DNA of 64,000 bases from Mycobacterium malmoense (GTDB taxonomy: Bacteria; Actinomycetota; Actinomycetes; Mycobacteriales; Mycobacteriaceae), in the NCBI RefSeq assembly GCF_019645855.1, contig NZ_CP080999.1:2294001-2358000 (forward strand), given 5' to 3'. Position 1 is the stretch's first letter. Every line of letters begins with the position of its first letter. The position numbers and the translations under genes are program-made. Shown here piece by piece: positions 27,547-35,406 of the stretch. A model generated the notes under the pieces. The model had not been told where the DNA came from, did not search any database, and saw only the letters and a list, made by a program, of their open reading frames with translations.

Positions 27547-28709
27547 GCGGTCGCCTTGAGTGGAAGCTGATCAAAGGTTGCGCCGCGGCCAAGGATGTCT
27601 TTGGAGTCAACATCGAGGAACTGCTCAAGCACGGACGCATACAAAGCTCGAAAGTCAGTGCTGGGCCGGACATCTCCCTCGTCGTGGGCTTCCGGGGCCA
27701 GGTTGGGGTATTCGCCATAAAGCCCACCGGCAACTTGGTCGCCGATGAGGAAGGCGACGCCGCCCGCGCCGTGATCGGTGCCCGAGTTGTTCTCGGCTAT
27801 GCGTCTACCAAACTCCGAGAACACCAGGACTAACGTATTGCGGCGCAGCCCCAGCTTGTCTAAGTCTGCGAAAAAGCAATCAAGAGCCGACGAGATCTTC
27901 TCCCACAGCCGAGCATGGGTCACCATCTCGTCTGTGTGGGTGTCGAAGCCGCTGATATTTGTATAGAAGATGCGGGTTCCCAGATTTCCTGCCATCACGG
28001 TGGCCACTCCCCGTAGGTCCGTGGCGATCTGGTTGTGCTCGGGGTATTCGACTTGCGAGCGGTAGGTGGCGGCTGCGCTCCTCAACATCTCGATCCCTTG
28101 TTGCGCGGCACAGCCGGTGCCGAGCAAACGAGGGGATCCCCAAGACGCGCTCGGTTCTGGCCCGCGGGAGTAAGCCCGGTCGACCACCGCCAACAAGCGG
28201 TTGCGCGTGTCCCCTGGTTCGACGTCCGGAAACAGGCCGTACTTATCAAGACTGCTCACCGACGCCACGGGAACGCCCGGCAGCGACAGTGCCCTGGGCA
28301 GGCCGCGCCCGAAGTTGACGGCCAGCACCGGGTTGATGTGCCGGGGGTCAAGACCGCGGACAACTTTCGCCAACCAGCCCTCGAGCTTCACCTCGTCTTC
28401 TGGCATGGCCGTGTGCCAAATATCCATAGACCGGAAGTGCGAACGGCTGTGATTCGGGTAGCCAATCCCTAAAACAGCCGCCACTTTTCCTTGCTCGTAG
28501 AGGCGGGCGATGGGCGCCATGGCGGAGCTGAGGCCGACCCGATGATCGAGGGGCAAGACGGCGTCGTCTCTAAGAGCTACATTGGGCCGGAAGTCGTAGT
28601 AGCGGCCGTCCGCGTAGGGCACCACCGTATTCAGATAGTCGTTACCGCCCGAGAGCTGCACCACCACCAGCCGCGTCGGCTCTGAGGATGCAGTAACCGA
28701 ATGAGGCAC
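27543..28709 (-). CDS. DUF1501 family protein
   Basis: 388 residues with DUF1501 (sulfatase/alkaline-phosphatase-like fold) hallmarks: VVVQLSGGNDYLNTVVPY near the N-terminus, SGFDTHTDEM in the middle, FSEFGRRIAENNSGTDHGAG near the end. Most relatives carry a Tat signal; here the protein begins directly with the domain, so it is predicted to be cytoplasmic. GTG 28709 has AAAGGTG upstream. It is paired with DUF1800 as in many bacteria, where the pair is of unknown function. GC content is visibly lower than in neighbouring housekeeping genes. Confidence 0.85.
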   Translation of the reverse strand: MPHSVTASSEPTRLVVVQLSGGNDYLNTVVPYADGRYYDFRPNVALRDDAVLPLDHRVGLSSAMAPIARLYEQGKVAAVLGIGYPNHSRSHFRSMDIWHTAMPEDEVKLEGWLAKVVRGLDPRHINPVLAVNFGRGLPRALSLPGVPVASVSSLDKYGLFPDVEPGDTRNRLLAVVDRAYSRGPEPSASWGSPRLLGTGCAAQQGIEMLRSAAATYRSQVEYPEHNQIATDLRGVATVMAGNLGTRIFYTNISGFDTHTDEMVTHARLWEKISSALDCFFADLDKLGLRRNTLVLVFSEFGRRIAENNSGTDHGAGGVAFLIGDQVAGGLYGEYPNLAPEAHDEGDVRPSTDFRALYASVLEQFLDVDSKDILGRGATFDQLPLKATA

Positions 28710-28760
28710 GTTCTACACCTTTCCTGAAGTCTTCTAATGAGTCGTTGTCTGCTCGCTGGC

Positions 28761-30194
28761 TCAGCAGTACTGATAGTCAGGGGTCGACACGATCGCCTTG
28801 AGCAACTCCACCGTGCGCTGCTGAACGGCATGGGGATCGTCGTCGCATGGTGGTGTGTCAGTGAGGGATTCGGCCAGAACCCGTCGCGTCTGAGCCGAAA
28901 GCCGTAGCGACCCCATTGCTTCCAGACAGGCATCGATCCAGGCGACCGGCTGCTTATCGGCGAGATTTCCGACCCGCTCCAGGATGCGACGTACCCCCGG
29001 GGCCTCGGGGCGGCCGATCTCTTCGCTGGCGCAGTTGATCCGTTCGATCAACCCCGCGGTGTCAACCCACTCCTCACCCTCGTGCCAACCCTCCACAGAA
29101 GGAGGGTTGAGGAGCGACTGGCCCATGAAGTGCGCGTCTTGTGCGATCTCGGCCACGTCGTTGGTCGGTAGTGACCAGCGGTCGGTAAGACGGGCTGTAC
29201 CTACCATCAGCTCTATCGGACTTTTGACCTTGCGGTAGTGCACCCGCTGCGATCGGAAGTGATCGGACAGGAAGATGGACCGCAGCACGCCGCGAACATC
29301 GCCGTCATTCTCCATGAAAACAGCAGCAAGCCTGGCGATCTCGGCCCAGCCTGACTCATCAGGCTCATCCGCGACGAAGAAGCGGTAGAGACGCTCGCAG
29401 ATGAAGCGAGCGGTTGCCGGCTGCTTGACAATGATGGCAATCACTTCGTCGCCGTTGAAGGCGCCGACGTGGCCCAGAAAGGTCTTGTCGTTGACGTCGT
29501 GGTCGGAATCGTCGTAGCGAAACGAGGCCGGAAAAGTGCCAAGGAAATAGCACGAGGGCATCATGGGTGCCACGCCCCAGCCGGTAAAGGCTCGAGCAGC
29601 TGCCTTTACGTCGGCCTCGGCGTAGTTGCCCAACCCCATTGTGAACAGCTCGAGGAGTTCCCGTCCGTAATTTTCGTTCGGGGCGTCCTTGTGGTTGGAC
29701 TGGTTGTCGAGCCAAAACAGCATGGCGGGATCGCGTGACAGGCACCGCAGGAGTTCTTCAAAGCTGCCCATGCCGCGATGGCGAAACATCTCGATCTGTT
29801 GGAGCTGAGCCGAGACCGGCAGCGGGTATTTGGTGGCTCCCGTGGCGAACAATCCGTGCCAGAACAACGCCATCTTCTCTTGTAGCAGGCGGTTTGTGGT
29901 CAGGAGGCGCCACATCCACTGCGGCCACGCATATTCCACGCCACGTGGACCCACCGAGGCCGTAAAGTACCGATCCACCAAGTCTTGGCCTGCACAATAG
30001 CCGTACGTTGCGGTTTCCTCCGACGAGTTCAACAGGGCATCGACCGTCGCTGTGTAGCCCACCGCCAGATGGGCGTCGAGCTCGTCGGCCGACGCACCAA
30101 AACCCGCCCTGCGCAGCAGGTGCGCCATCTCCTCGCGGTCACTGGTCGCACGTGATTCTGCCGGTGCCGGGTTTGCCAGCGCTGATGACGTCAT
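28761..30194 (-). CDS. DUF1800 family protein
   Basis: 477 residues. The family signatures are clear: HLLRRAGFGAS at the N-terminus, HGLFATGATKYP, NYGRELLELFTMGLGNYAEADV and AARAFTGWG. No signal peptide. A good AAGGAG ribosome site precedes the ATG, only 34 nt after the ABC ATPase stop, so it is probably cotranscribed with the transporter. Function unknown; DUF1800/DUF1501 pairs are common in planctomycetes and proteobacteria. Confidence 0.85.
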   Translation of the reverse strand: MTSSALANPAPAESRATSDREEMAHLLRRAGFGASADELDAHLAVGYTATVDALLNSSEETATYGYCAGQDLVDRYFTASVGPRGVEYAWPQWMWRLLTTNRLLQEKMALFWHGLFATGATKYPLPVSAQLQQIEMFRHRGMGSFEELLRCLSRDPAMLFWLDNQSNHKDAPNENYGRELLELFTMGLGNYAEADVKAAARAFTGWGVAPMMPSCYFLGTFPASFRYDDSDHDVNDKTFLGHVGAFNGDEVIAIIVKQPATARFICERLYRFFVADEPDESGWAEIARLAAVFMENDGDVRGVLRSIFLSDHFRSQRVHYRKVKSPIELMVGTARLTDRWSLPTNDVAEIAQDAHFMGQSLLNPPSVEGWHEGEEWVDTAGLIERINCASEEIGRPEAPGVRRILERVGNLADKQPVAWIDACLEAMGSLRLSAQTRRVLAESLTDTPPCDDDPHAVQQRTVELLKAIVSTPDYQYC

Positions 30195-30228
30195 CGGTCT
30201 CCGCTCCTTTGTACTGGTCGTGGATCGT

Positions 30229-31065
30229 TCACAATTTGCTCGCGGCAGCGCAGCTGTGTGGCTGGGCGGTTGTCGGGTCGGTGTTGGCTGAATTTGGCGT
30301 CGAATTCGGGGAAAACGCCAGCAGTGGCCGTCCGGTGACCGGGTGGATCAGACGGTGGGTGTTCACGTCGAACACCTCGCGCACCAGCTCAGGGGTCAAA
30401 ACCTCCGCCGGGGTGCCGCCGGTGATAATCCGGCCGTTGGCCAACACGTAGATCCGGTCGAAGTAGGCGGCGGCGAGGTTGAGGTCGTGCAGCACGCATA
30501 GCGTGGAGATCTCCAGCCGCTGCATCAGTTCGAGCAGCTCCAGCGCCGCGCACACGTCGAGGTGGTTGGTGGGTTCGTCCAGCAACAGCAAAGGGGTCCG
30601 CTGGGCCAGGGCGCGCGCCATCAAGGTGCGTTGCTTCTCGCCCCCGGACAGGGTGGAAAACACCCGGTTGCGGTGGGGCAGCATGCCCGCGCGCTCCAAC
30701 GAGTCCGCGACCACCTCCCGGTCGGTTTTCGACTCGCGGTCCAGCGCGCCCTGATGCGGGGCGCGGCCCAGCGCCACGATGTCTTCGACGCTGAAATTGG
30801 ACTCCGGAGGCAATTCCTGGGCCACCACCGCGGCGCGCCGAGCCACCTCACGTTGGCGGAGGTTTGTCAGGTTGTCCCCGTTTAACAAGACCGTGCCCGC
30901 GAGGGGGCGAACCGAGCGATAGATCGTTTTGAGCAGCGTCGTCTTTCCGCTGCCGTTGGGTCCAACCAGGGCTACCTTTTCTCCGGCGGCGACTACGATT
31001 GTGCAATCGCTGACGATCGGCGTGGAATCCACCGAAACACTGACTCCGTTTAATGACAGCCTCAT
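30229..31065 (-). CDS. FecE/BtuD-type ABC transporter ATPase
   Basis: 278 residues energising import of an iron complex, cobalamin or another metal chelate. Walker A GPNGSGKTT, Q-loop in VVAQELPPE, signature LSGGEKQR, Walker B LLLLDEPTNHLD, and the switch His in VLHDLN. ATG 31065 overlaps the permease stop (ATGA), giving tight coupling. The substrate is not readable from the ATPase alone. Confidence 0.92.
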   Translation of the reverse strand: MRLSLNGVSVSVDSTPIVSDCTIVVAAGEKVALVGPNGSGKTTLLKTIYRSVRPLAGTVLLNGDNLTNLRQREVARRAAVVAQELPPESNFSVEDIVALGRAPHQGALDRESKTDREVVADSLERAGMLPHRNRVFSTLSGGEKQRTLMARALAQRTPLLLLDEPTNHLDVCAALELLELMQRLEISTLCVLHDLNLAAAYFDRIYVLANGRIITGGTPAEVLTPELVREVFDVNTHRLIHPVTGRPLLAFSPNSTPNSANTDPTTAQPHSCAAASKL

Positions 31066-32204
31066 TGGCTGATCTCCGCGGAATGAGCACGGTGCAGCAA
31101 CCATAAGAAATACGGGGCGCCCAGCACCGAGGTGATAATCCCGATGGGTAGCTCGGCCGGGCTGGCCGCCACCCGGCACACAATGTCGACGGCCACCAGA
31201 TAGATCGCCCCGACCACGGCCGCCGCCGGCAGCATGCGCCGGTGACCGGGGCCCAGCACCTGGCGCACGATGTGCGGAATGATCAGCCCCACGAACCCGA
31301 TTCCACCGGCGACCGCGACCATCACCCCGGTGACCAGTGCGGTCGCCACCAGCAGCTGGGCCCGTACCCGGCCCACGTTGACGCCGACCGACAGCGCCGT
31401 CTCGTCGCCGATCACCAGCGCGTCTAGCGGGCGGGCCTGTACCAGCAAGTACAACGTGCCCAGCAGCACCGCGGCGGCGGGCAGCCCCAGCGTGGACCAC
31501 TGCGCGCGGCTCAGCGAACCCAACGACCAAAACAGCACCGCCCGCGCCGCGTTGGGAACATTGCTCATAAAGATGAAGCAACTCGTCGCCCCCGAGAACA
31601 GGTAGGAAAATGTCACCCCGGCGAGCACCACCCGCGTCGGGGAGAATGTGCCCCCGCGCCGCCCGATGGCCAGCACCAGCACCGTCGTGATCAGCCCCCC
31701 AAGAAATCCCGCCGAGGACGTCGACAGCCCGGCCAGCGCCGCCGAGCCCAACGTGATCGTGGCGGCGACCGCAAAACCCGCCCCCGAGGACACCCCGAGC
31801 AGGTACGGATCGGCTAACGGGTTACGCACCACGGCCTGCAACGTGGTGCCCACCGCCGCCAACCCGGCACCCACGACCGCGCCCAACAGCACCCGAGGCA
31901 TTCGCAGCTGCCAGACAATCTGGTCTTGCACCGCATCAAAGTGCGCCGGCACCACAAATCCGGCCACATGATGGCCGACAACCCGGGCCGCAGCAAGCGG
32001 ACCCACGCCCACGTCGCCCACCGAGGCGCCCAGCGCCATCGTCATCGCCAGCACCAGCAGCAGCACCGGCGTCAACACCATCAACGGCAGCCGCCGATGC
32101 CCAGTGGCCGGGGCATCGGGGGACACGCCCGCCGGCTCGCCGCCGGCACCCGACCGGCTTGGAACCGGCCGGGCGGCGCGCATCGGCGTTGAGGAGTAGC
32201 TCAT
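31062..32204 (-). CDS. FecCD-family ABC transporter permease
   Basis: 380 residues with about ten membrane helices. FecCD motifs: WQLRMPRVLLGAVVGAGLA, GTTLQAVVRNPLADPYLLG and GFVGLIIPHIVRQVLG (the ATPase-contacting loop). It probably forms a homodimer, as only one permease gene is present. ATG 32204 overlaps the binding-protein stop (ATGA). Confidence 0.92.
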   Translation of the reverse strand: MSYSSTPMRAARPVPSRSGAGGEPAGVSPDAPATGHRRLPLMVLTPVLLLVLAMTMALGASVGDVGVGPLAAARVVGHHVAGFVVPAHFDAVQDQIVWQLRMPRVLLGAVVGAGLAAVGTTLQAVVRNPLADPYLLGVSSGAGFAVAATITLGSAALAGLSTSSAGFLGGLITTVLVLAIGRRGGTFSPTRVVLAGVTFSYLFSGATSCFIFMSNVPNAARAVLFWSLGSLSRAQWSTLGLPAAAVLLGTLYLLVQARPLDALVIGDETALSVGVNVGRVRAQLLVATALVTGVMVAVAGGIGFVGLIIPHIVRQVLGPGHRRMLPAAAVVGAIYLVAVDIVCRVAASPAELPIGIITSVLGAPYFLWLLHRAHSAEISQ

Positions 32205-33253
32205 CGCGATCCGAATGCATCGGGGTGCAGCCACGTCGCTCTTGCGGCGATGCCATCGATGATCCGCGTCGTGCCCGGACTGGCTGCCTGGGCCACGTTG
32301 AGGAAATAGATCCGCCCGTTTCTGGCCGCATCGGTCGTCGGGAAAGCCCGCTTTAGCGCCGCCGCCTCCTTCTCCTGATCAATTGCTTTCCCCGGTTCCT
32401 CCAGCTCAATAAAGGCCTCAGGATTGGCGGCCGTGATCACCTCTTTGCTGGTTGGCTTCATTCCACTCGAATTTGGAACAATGCTCACACCACCGGACAT
32501 GTCCAGCGCGTCTTTCTCAATCCCCACGGCGGTATTAAAAAACTGCCCTTCTTGACCGTAGAATTCGAACACCGGTACTTTCGGCTTGTCCGCGACCCGG
32601 GCTTCAATTCCATTCAACCGAGCCTTCAGGCTGCTTACCATCTGCGTCGCCTTATCTCGTACATCGAAAATTTGGCCGTAGTTGTCGATGTCGGTGAAAA
32701 CCTCTGCCACTTTTCCAGTTGTCCCATGGCGGCATCCACTCACTGAGATGTACGTTTTGATCCCGGCCTTCTGAAGCTGCCGCGGCGACGCACCACCAAA
32801 CTCCGGATTCAGCCACTCGGCTTCGTCACTGATAACTAGATCCGGTGAGACGGCAAGCAGCGCCGCAGTACTCGTCATGCCATGCGCACTGAGCACCGGC
32901 ACCCGATCCATCACCGCCTTGTTCCGTGGCAGCGGCTCGGCAAGGCCCGTTGTCCCGCTCTGGGCCACGATGCGGTTGCCCATACCCAGATCGATCAGTG
33001 CGTCGGAGATCGCTGGGTTCAAGATCACCACGCGGCGAGGTGGCGCGCTGAAGGTCGTTGTCTGACCGCAATCGGGCACCGCTACCCCAATCCCGGCCCC
33101 GCCACCGTTGTCCCAGGCTGCGCCCGTACCGGCGCGCCCGATGACCAGTGCGACGACCGTCATGACCAGCGCAAGCGCGCACAACCCCCAAGGCCGACCA
33201 CGCCATCGGCCACGCCGAACCCGGGCCCGATCACTTGACTTGCGCCTGATCAA
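32201..33253 (-). CDS. Periplasmic-binding-protein-like metal-chelate receptor
   Basis: 350-residue substrate-binding protein of the FepB/BtuF type. One N-terminal hydrophobic helix (about residues 23-42) is preceded by an Arg-rich stretch; no lipobox cysteine directly follows, so it is a membrane-anchored or secreted protein rather than a typical lipoprotein. The fold is recognisable from PPRRVVILNPAISDALIDLGMG and later the DLVISDEAEWL segment. Start TTG 33253 overlaps the PPE stop (TTGA). GC is lower than in the transporter genes downstream. Confidence 0.85.
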   Translation of the reverse strand: MIRRKSSDRARVRRGRWRGRPWGLCALALVMTVVALVIGRAGTGAAWDNGGGAGIGVAVPDCGQTTTFSAPPRRVVILNPAISDALIDLGMGNRIVAQSGTTGLAEPLPRNKAVMDRVPVLSAHGMTSTAALLAVSPDLVISDEAEWLNPEFGGASPRQLQKAGIKTYISVSGCRHGTTGKVAEVFTDIDNYGQIFDVRDKATQMVSSLKARLNGIEARVADKPKVPVFEFYGQEGQFFNTAVGIEKDALDMSGGVSIVPNSSGMKPTSKEVITAANPEAFIELEEPGKAIDQEKEAAALKRAFPTTDAARNGRIYFLNVAQAASPGTTRIIDGIAARATWLHPDAFGSR

Positions 33254-35046
33254 CTGGACCCGTCCTGGTCAAGGTCACGGCCCCAGGTGTTCGGCAACAT
33301 CGGCATTCTCGGGTTGTCACCGAACTCATCGCCGGCCAGCGTGGTCAAACCCGCCGCCTCGGCCTCTTTTGCTACGGTTCCGGCGAAACCCAGGGTTCCC
33401 GCGCCCCGATTCGAGGCCACCGCCGACGCGACCCGCTCCTCGTCTGGCGATTCGTCCGGGCCTTCGCCCACTCCGCCGCCCAGGTCGAGGTATTCGTAGC
33501 GGCGGCCCAGTTGTTGGACGGTCGCTCGCCGGCGTCGGCGCACCCCTGCCGATTCCCGGGCCGAAGCCACGGCCGCGACGAGCGTCGGCACGGCCGTGGC
33601 GCCACGCGAGGTCGGTTCCTGAGTTTTGGCTTGGGCGCTCATCCCGGAACGCGCGCGCATGTCACCCACCAGGTAAGGAAAACCTCCCGGACCCGTGGGC
33701 GGCGGTGGTGGCGCCCCGGCCGCGGGCGGTGCGGCGTGCGCAGGAGCCGCGGCCACGGCCGGAGTGGGTGCCGGAGTTGGGGTCGGGGTCAGGGTCGGGC
33801 TCAAGACGGGGGCGGTCGCGGCGGGTCCCGGGGCGGGCGGCACGGCGGGCGGCGGGGCGGCCACCGCGGCCGGAGGATGAACGAGGCCGGCCAGCCCCGC
33901 CAGCCCCGCCAAACCCGGGGAGGCGGCCAGCGCGGCCGCCCCTACAGCCACGGGGGCGACCACCAAAGGGGTCAACAGGGGGAGCGCAAAGTACAGCGGA
34001 TACCAGATAAGAGCCTGGAGTATATAGAAAAGCACATCAGCCGCAACGCCCTGTGCTAAGAATAACACGACCGCGGTGATAAATATGGGATTACCCGCGG
34101 CAGGGACTAACAACTCCGGTAGAAGCTGAGTAAAGACGGGAAGTTCACCGGTCACGTCGTAGGCTATTAAAGATAATGGGCCTGAAACGCCGGTGGGGAG
34201 GGGGAGTTCTGCGTACTGCACCAATCCCAGTATCGAATACGGTAGAAACAGCGTGAGTGGGTTCCCGATTATTCCGGCGTCCGCGGGGGGAAGAAAGCTG
34301 TTTAATACGTTGTCTGCGTCGTTGAGTAGGTTGAATAGGACTGGCGGCAGGCCGAGAGTGTTCGACGATTCATAGCCGTTTATTGAGTTTTGTACGGCGG
34401 GCATGTTTAGAAAGTTTTGTAGCAGGTTGGATATCTGGTTGTTTATATTGAGTATCCATGCCTGCAGGTTGAAGGAGTTCGATTGCGCCGGGTCGGCGGT
34501 TGCGTTGGACTTCAGGATCTGGGGTGCGGGGGTGGTGGTCGGCGTGGTGGCGACGGCCGCATCCGAGGCGGCCTGATAGGTGGTCATCACGGTGGCGGCC
34601 TGAATCCACATCCGCGCATAGTCGGCTTCGTTGAGCGCGATCGGGATGGTGTTGATGCCGAAGAAATTCGTCGCGAGCAACGCCGCGTGGGTGGTGTGAT
34701 TGGCGGCCAACTCGGCCAGTGTCGGCATAGCGGCCAGCGCGACTGTGTAGGCGGTGGCCGCGGCTTCCTGTTGGGCGGCTGTCGCGGCGCTATCCGCGCT
34801 GGCCTGCATCAGCCACGCCAGATACGGAGCGTATGCGGCGACAAAAGCGCCGGCGGTGGGCCCTTGCCAGGCTCCTGCTTGCACCGCGCCGAGCAGGGCG
34901 ATGAGTTCGTCTGTCACCGAGGCATATTCGGCGCTCAGCGAACTCCACGCCGTGGCCGACTCTAGTAATGGCCCGGGCCCTGGCCCGGCACTGAGCAATG
35001 CCGAGTGCACCTCCGGCGGGGACGCCATCCAAATCGGTGCGGTCAT
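33250..35046 (-). CDS. PPE-PPW subfamily protein
   Basis: 598 residues. PPE domain at the N-terminus (Pro10-Pro11-Glu12), WxG-like turn GAWQGPTAG, a middle hydrophobic region, an Ala/Pro-rich stretch, then the PPW signature GFAGT followed by PMLPNTWG (PxxPxxW) near the C-terminus. Such proteins are exported by type VII secretion and some serve nutrient passage across the outer membrane. Position ahead of an ABC importer with overlapping stops suggests it admits the same ligand. ATG 35046 overlaps the stop of a 32-codon ORF. Confidence 0.9.
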   Translation of the reverse strand: MTAPIWMASPPEVHSALLSAGPGPGPLLESATAWSSLSAEYASVTDELIALLGAVQAGAWQGPTAGAFVAAYAPYLAWLMQASADSAATAAQQEAAATAYTVALAAMPTLAELAANHTTHAALLATNFFGINTIPIALNEADYARMWIQAATVMTTYQAASDAAVATTPTTTPAPQILKSNATADPAQSNSFNLQAWILNINNQISNLLQNFLNMPAVQNSINGYESSNTLGLPPVLFNLLNDADNVLNSFLPPADAGIIGNPLTLFLPYSILGLVQYAELPLPTGVSGPLSLIAYDVTGELPVFTQLLPELLVPAAGNPIFITAVVLFLAQGVAADVLFYILQALIWYPLYFALPLLTPLVVAPVAVGAAALAASPGLAGLAGLAGLVHPPAAVAAPPPAVPPAPGPAATAPVLSPTLTPTPTPAPTPAVAAAPAHAAPPAAGAPPPPPTGPGGFPYLVGDMRARSGMSAQAKTQEPTSRGATAVPTLVAAVASARESAGVRRRRRATVQQLGRRYEYLDLGGGVGEGPDESPDEERVASAVASNRGAGTLGFAGTVAKEAEAAGLTTLAGDEFGDNPRMPMLPNTWGRDLDQDGSS

Positions 35047-35141
35047 CGCAAGCCGCCACCGCAACCCGCCGCCGCGGTCACTAACCGCACCTCACTGCCA
35101 TCCTCGGCCGCGGAGCTTCCCAGGACGACGCGCAACGTCAT
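35043..35141 (-). CDS. Possible 32-residue small protein leading the PPE-ABC operon
   Basis: ATG 35141 has AGGAG eight bases upstream. The reading frame ends in TGA overlapping the PPE start codon as ATGA, the same coupling seen at the next three junctions. The peptide starts MTLRVVLGSSAAEDGSEVR and ends in a Gly-rich tail with one Cys. It is too short for most gene callers. Ribosome site plus overlap make real translation likely; it could be a leader for coupling or a functional small protein. Confidence 0.55.
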   Translation of the reverse strand: MTLRVVLGSSAAEDGSEVRLVTAAAGCGGGLR

Positions 35142-35176
35142 GAGCGGCACTCCTAGGCTGGGAAGGTCAGACGCTA

Positions 35177-35209
35177 GCCTATTGAAAACGATAATCGTTT
35201 TCAATAGGC
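35177..35209. promoter_or_regulatory. 33-bp perfect palindrome of Fur/Zur-box type
   Basis: Arms GCCTATTGAAAACGAT and ATCGTTTTCAATAGGC flank a single central A. The inner GAAAACGATAATCGTTTTC matches the 19-bp Fur consensus at 15 positions and has the 7-1-7 symmetry used by Fur-family repressors. Mycobacterial FurB (Zur) sites are AT-rich palindromes with TGAAAA/TTTTCA. It lies 36 nt upstream of the small ORF that starts the PPE-ABC genes. On the minus strand TTGAAA with a 17-nt spacer to TAGGCT could be the promoter it covers. IdeR boxes look different. Confidence 0.75.
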
Positions 35210-35406
35210 ATGGACGACGTCGTCTCCGTCACCACCTTGGGCCGGGAGCGCACCGGCCAACGATCCTCTCTCACGCAACAGGTTTCGACGAAGGTGCCAG
35301 TGTGGCGGGCTGCCCGAGAATCACGCGACGTATTCCGTGCCCCTGATCGCGGACGTACGCTCACCGATGTGTAGGCAGTGCTGATCCGGCGCTAAGGAGA
35401 ACGGAC

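Noticed and set aside
30229..31581. A longer ATPase with a 172-residue N-terminal extension
   Set aside because: The extension overlaps the permease in another frame and is low complexity; ATG 31065 with the ATGA overlap is the natural start.
35210..35374. 54-codon ORF starting right after the Fur-type palindrome on the plus strand
   Set aside because: No ribosome site, no recognisable motif, Arg-rich composition; probably chance, although a leaderless start cannot be excluded.
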